This document shows positions 62,239 to 64,000 of a stretch of DNA of 64,000 nucleotides, in pieces. The position numbers were made by a program, and so were the translations under genes. How positions within the stretch are numbered: the first letter of the stretch is position 1; every line of letters starts with the position of its first letter. The notes under the pieces are model-generated. The model saw only the letters and a list, made by a program, of their open reading frames with translations, was not told the DNA's origin and did not search any database. Location: contig NZ_JAAMQU010000011.1 in assembly GCF_013522925.1 (NCBI RefSeq), positions 62,001 through 126,000 of the forward strand, given 5' to 3'. Source of the DNA: Pseudomonas japonica. GTDB lineage: Bacteria > Pseudomonadota > Gammaproteobacteria > Pseudomonadales > Pseudomonadaceae.

Positions 62239-63387
62239 ATGACACGTTCATTACGTATTCTCTACATCGCGATCTTCTTCGGCATTCTGGTGCTGATGGG
62301 GCTCTGGTCTCTGGTGTCGTTCGGCAGCTTCGAGCGAACGGCCCAGATGACCTTCCTCAACGGCAAGCTGACCAAGGCCGTGGAAACCCACTACGACGAA
62401 GAGTTTCCGATCAAGCGCCTGGGCACCAACCTGTGGGCGGCAGTGGACTACAAACTGTTCCATGAGGGCCGCCCGGGGGTAGTGCTGGGCAAGGACCAGT
62501 GGCTGTTCACCGACGAGGAGTTCAAGCCGGTCGCCAACGGGGATCAGATCGAGAAGGAAAACTTCGCGCTGATCCGTGGTGTGCGCGACCGTTTGCAACA
62601 ACAAGGCATCAAGCTGGTGATGGCGATCATTCCTGCCAAAGCCCGCTTGTATCCAGAGCATTTTGCGGACACTCAGCCTGCCAGCATGCACAAGGACTTG
62701 TATGAACAGTTCCATGCGCAAGCGCAGCAGGCGGGCATCTTTGCTCCGGATCTGATGACCCCGCTACAGCAGGCCAAGCAAACCGGTCAAGTATTCCTGC
62801 GCACTGATACGCACTGGACACCACTGGGCGCGGAAGTTGTGGCACGTAATATTGGCGCCGCTATTTCGGCACATTCGCCAATTAATACTACCCCGGTTCA
62901 ATATGTAACCGAGGCAGAGCAGCCCAAGCCGTACAAAGGTGACCTCACATCTTTCCTGCCGCTCGACCCGCTGTTCACAAATTTGCTTCCGCAGCCAGAT
63001 AGTTTGCAACAAAAGACAACTCGCGCTGTCGAAGGCGCTGTGGAGAGCGAGGATGCCCTCTTCAGTGATGCCGAAGTTCCGGTGGGCCTGGTAGGTACGA
63101 GCTACAGCGCCAACCCGCACTGGAACTTCCTGGGCGCACTGCGCGAGTCGTTGCACAGCGATGTCGTGAACTATGCCGAGGAAGGCCATGGTCCGATCTT
63201 GCCGATGCTCAAATACTTGCAGAGCGACGGCTTCAAGAATAACCCACCGCAAGTTCTCGTTTGGGAATTCCCTGAGCGTTACTTGCCGATGAAGAATGAT
63301 CTCAGCGGCTTCGACCCTGCGTGGGTCGCGGAACTGAAGAAAACTCAAGACAGCAATCAGAATCTGGCTGTAGGCCAGAACAACTGA
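62239..63387 (+). CDS. algJ: Alginate O-acetyltransferase AlgJ
   Basis: A 382-residue protein with an N-terminal signal anchor (ILYIAIFFGILVLMGLWSLV). The SGNH-like site has RTDTHWTPLGAEV (Asp, His) and GTSYSANPHW (Ser). AlgJ works with AlgI, AlgF and AlgX in acetylation. The stretch coding residues about 195-275 has lower GC content and different codon use than its surroundings (62820-63060), which may reflect recombination. Confidence 0.94.
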   Translation: MTRSLRILYIAIFFGILVLMGLWSLVSFGSFERTAQMTFLNGKLTKAVETHYDEEFPIKRLGTNLWAAVDYKLFHEGRPGVVLGKDQWLFTDEEFKPVANGDQIEKENFALIRGVRDRLQQQGIKLVMAIIPAKARLYPEHFADTQPASMHKDLYEQFHAQAQQAGIFAPDLMTPLQQAKQTGQVFLRTDTHWTPLGAEVVARNIGAAISAHSPINTTPVQYVTEAEQPKPYKGDLTSFLPLDPLFTNLLPQPDSLQQKTTRAVEGAVESEDALFSDAEVPVGLVGTSYSANPHWNFLGALRESLHSDVVNYAEEGHGPILPMLKYLQSDGFKNNPPQVLVWEFPERYLPMKNDLSGFDPAWVAELKKTQDSNQNLAVGQNN

Positions 63388-63436
63388 AAATTTTAAATAA
63401 ACGGCGCACGTTTCATATCAGCCGAGAGGAACGCAC

Positions 63437-64000
63437 ATGACCGCAAAGACTTTGAAGACTGCCCTTCGTACTTCCCGTATCGCCAAGGCTTGTGCACTGG
63501 CCGTAGGGTTTGGTCTGTTGTCCACCCAGGCCTTCGCGGCCGGTGACGGCGCGCTGTACGGTCCAACCGCGCCCAAAGGCTCTGCATTTGTACGGGTATA
63601 TAACGCCAGCAACCAGGAAGTGACTTCCACCATCGGTACCGGCAAGCCTTCGGAAATCGCGCCGCTGGGCAGCAACGATTTCGAGTTCATGCCTGGCGGC
63701 CAGTACACCGCCAAGCTGGGCAGCGAAAGCCTGCCGGTAAACCTGGCCGGTGACCATTACTACACCATCGTGAAGAGCGCTTCCGGCACTTCCAAACTGG
63801 TTGAAGAAAAAGCGTTCAACAACAAGCAGAAAGCCCTGGTGCGCGTGCAAAACCTGAGCGACAAGCCGCTCGCGCTGAAAACCGCCGATGGCAAGGAAGT
63901 GATCCCAGCCGTTGCTCCTAACGCCAGCGGCGACCGTGAAATCAACCCGGTCAAAGTTACGTTCGCGCTGTTCGACGGTGCCAACAAGGTCAAGGACCTT
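63437..64000 (+). CDS. algF: Alginate O-acetyltransferase AlgF, 5' part (runs off the window)
   Basis: 188 codons of a protein usually about 215 residues. The signal peptide ends at TQAFAAGDG. The start follows GAGAGGA. AlgF is a periplasmic partner in alginate acetylation (SAFVRVYNASNQEVTSTIGT, ALVRVQNLSDKPLAL). The gene is cut by the window end, and algA is expected next. Confidence 0.93.
   Translation, partial: MTAKTLKTALRTSRIAKACALAVGFGLLSTQAFAAGDGALYGPTAPKGSAFVRVYNASNQEVTSTIGTGKPSEIAPLGSNDFEFMPGGQYTAKLGSESLPVNLAGDHYYTIVKSASGTSKLVEEKAFNNKQKALVRVQNLSDKPLALKTADGKEVIPAVAPNASGDREINPVKVTFALFDGANKVKDL

Noticed and set aside
1..64000. tRNA, rRNA, CRISPR arrays, insertion sequences, prophage or integron
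   Set aside because: I saw no cloverleaf, array, transposase, integrase or phage gene anywhere in the window.

Overview
The window is GC-rich Pseudomonas chromosome, most likely from the P. putida group. The evidence is a complete Pseudomonas-order alginate operon, many Pseudomonas-type proteins (AlkK-type ligase, DUF1302/DUF1329 pair, DUF3509, DUF3565, DUF1244, HopJ family, YebG) and short dispersed inverted repeats. I saw no rRNA, tRNA, CRISPR array, insertion sequence or prophage. Almost all of it is ordinary, densely packed chromosome.

Region by region. (1) 1-2.2 kb: 5' part of rsmC, a 2-hydroxyacid dehydrogenase and a LysE-family exporter. (2) 2.3-7.7 kb: a fatty-acid or lipid-uptake-like module (acyl-CoA ligase, DUF1302 outer-membrane protein, DUF1329 periplasmic protein). 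(3) 7.7-11.5 kb: pstSCAB phosphate transporter behind a Pho box, without phoU. (4) 11.6-20.4 kb: PL7 alginate lyase, OmpA-type lipoprotein, pta, a DUF3565 protein, an SlyD-type isomerase, glutathione peroxidase, an OYE flavoprotein, cysZ and trxB. (5) 20.4-25.3 kb: a minus-strand pterin cluster (monooxygenase-like gene, folM, folX, DUF1244, hopJ), divergent from a MerR/LitR-type regulator that converges on a short LOV photoreceptor followed by a PilZ-like gene. This is a candidate blue-light module. (6) 25.3-38.6 kb: mioC, a candidate small RNA, a SirB1-family protein, a leucine-dehydrogenase-type enzyme, a MocR regulator with an MFS exporter, yebG with a LexA box, psiE, a Fur-boxed DUF3649/PepSY/DUF3325 operon, AraC/EamA, ghrB and a LysR gene. 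(7) 38.8-48.4 kb: a NodT/FUSC/DUF1656/HlyD tripartite efflux operon, an SDR, phoH, a polysaccharide deacetylase-like gene and yaaA. (8) 48.4-64 kb: a long regulatory region, then algD-8-44-K-E-G-X-L-I-J-F. The window ends inside algF, so algA would lie just beyond.

How it works together. The alginate genes form one factory. AlgD makes GDP-mannuronate. Alg8/Alg44 polymerise it under c-di-GMP control. AlgG epimerises, AlgX/I/J/F acetylate, AlgL clears periplasmic polymer and AlgK/AlgE export it. The leader region carries an AlgU-like promoter, phased A-tracts and a long perfect inverted repeat in the 5' leader. Other visible regulatory logic: phosphate (Pho box), iron (Fur box), DNA damage (LexA box) and, by inference, blue light (LOV plus LitR). 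The most interesting items for follow-up are the LOV/PilZ/LitR neighbourhood, the candidate minus-strand sRNA at about 25.8-25.9 kb, the algD leader structure and the G-rich hairpin element between algL and algI.
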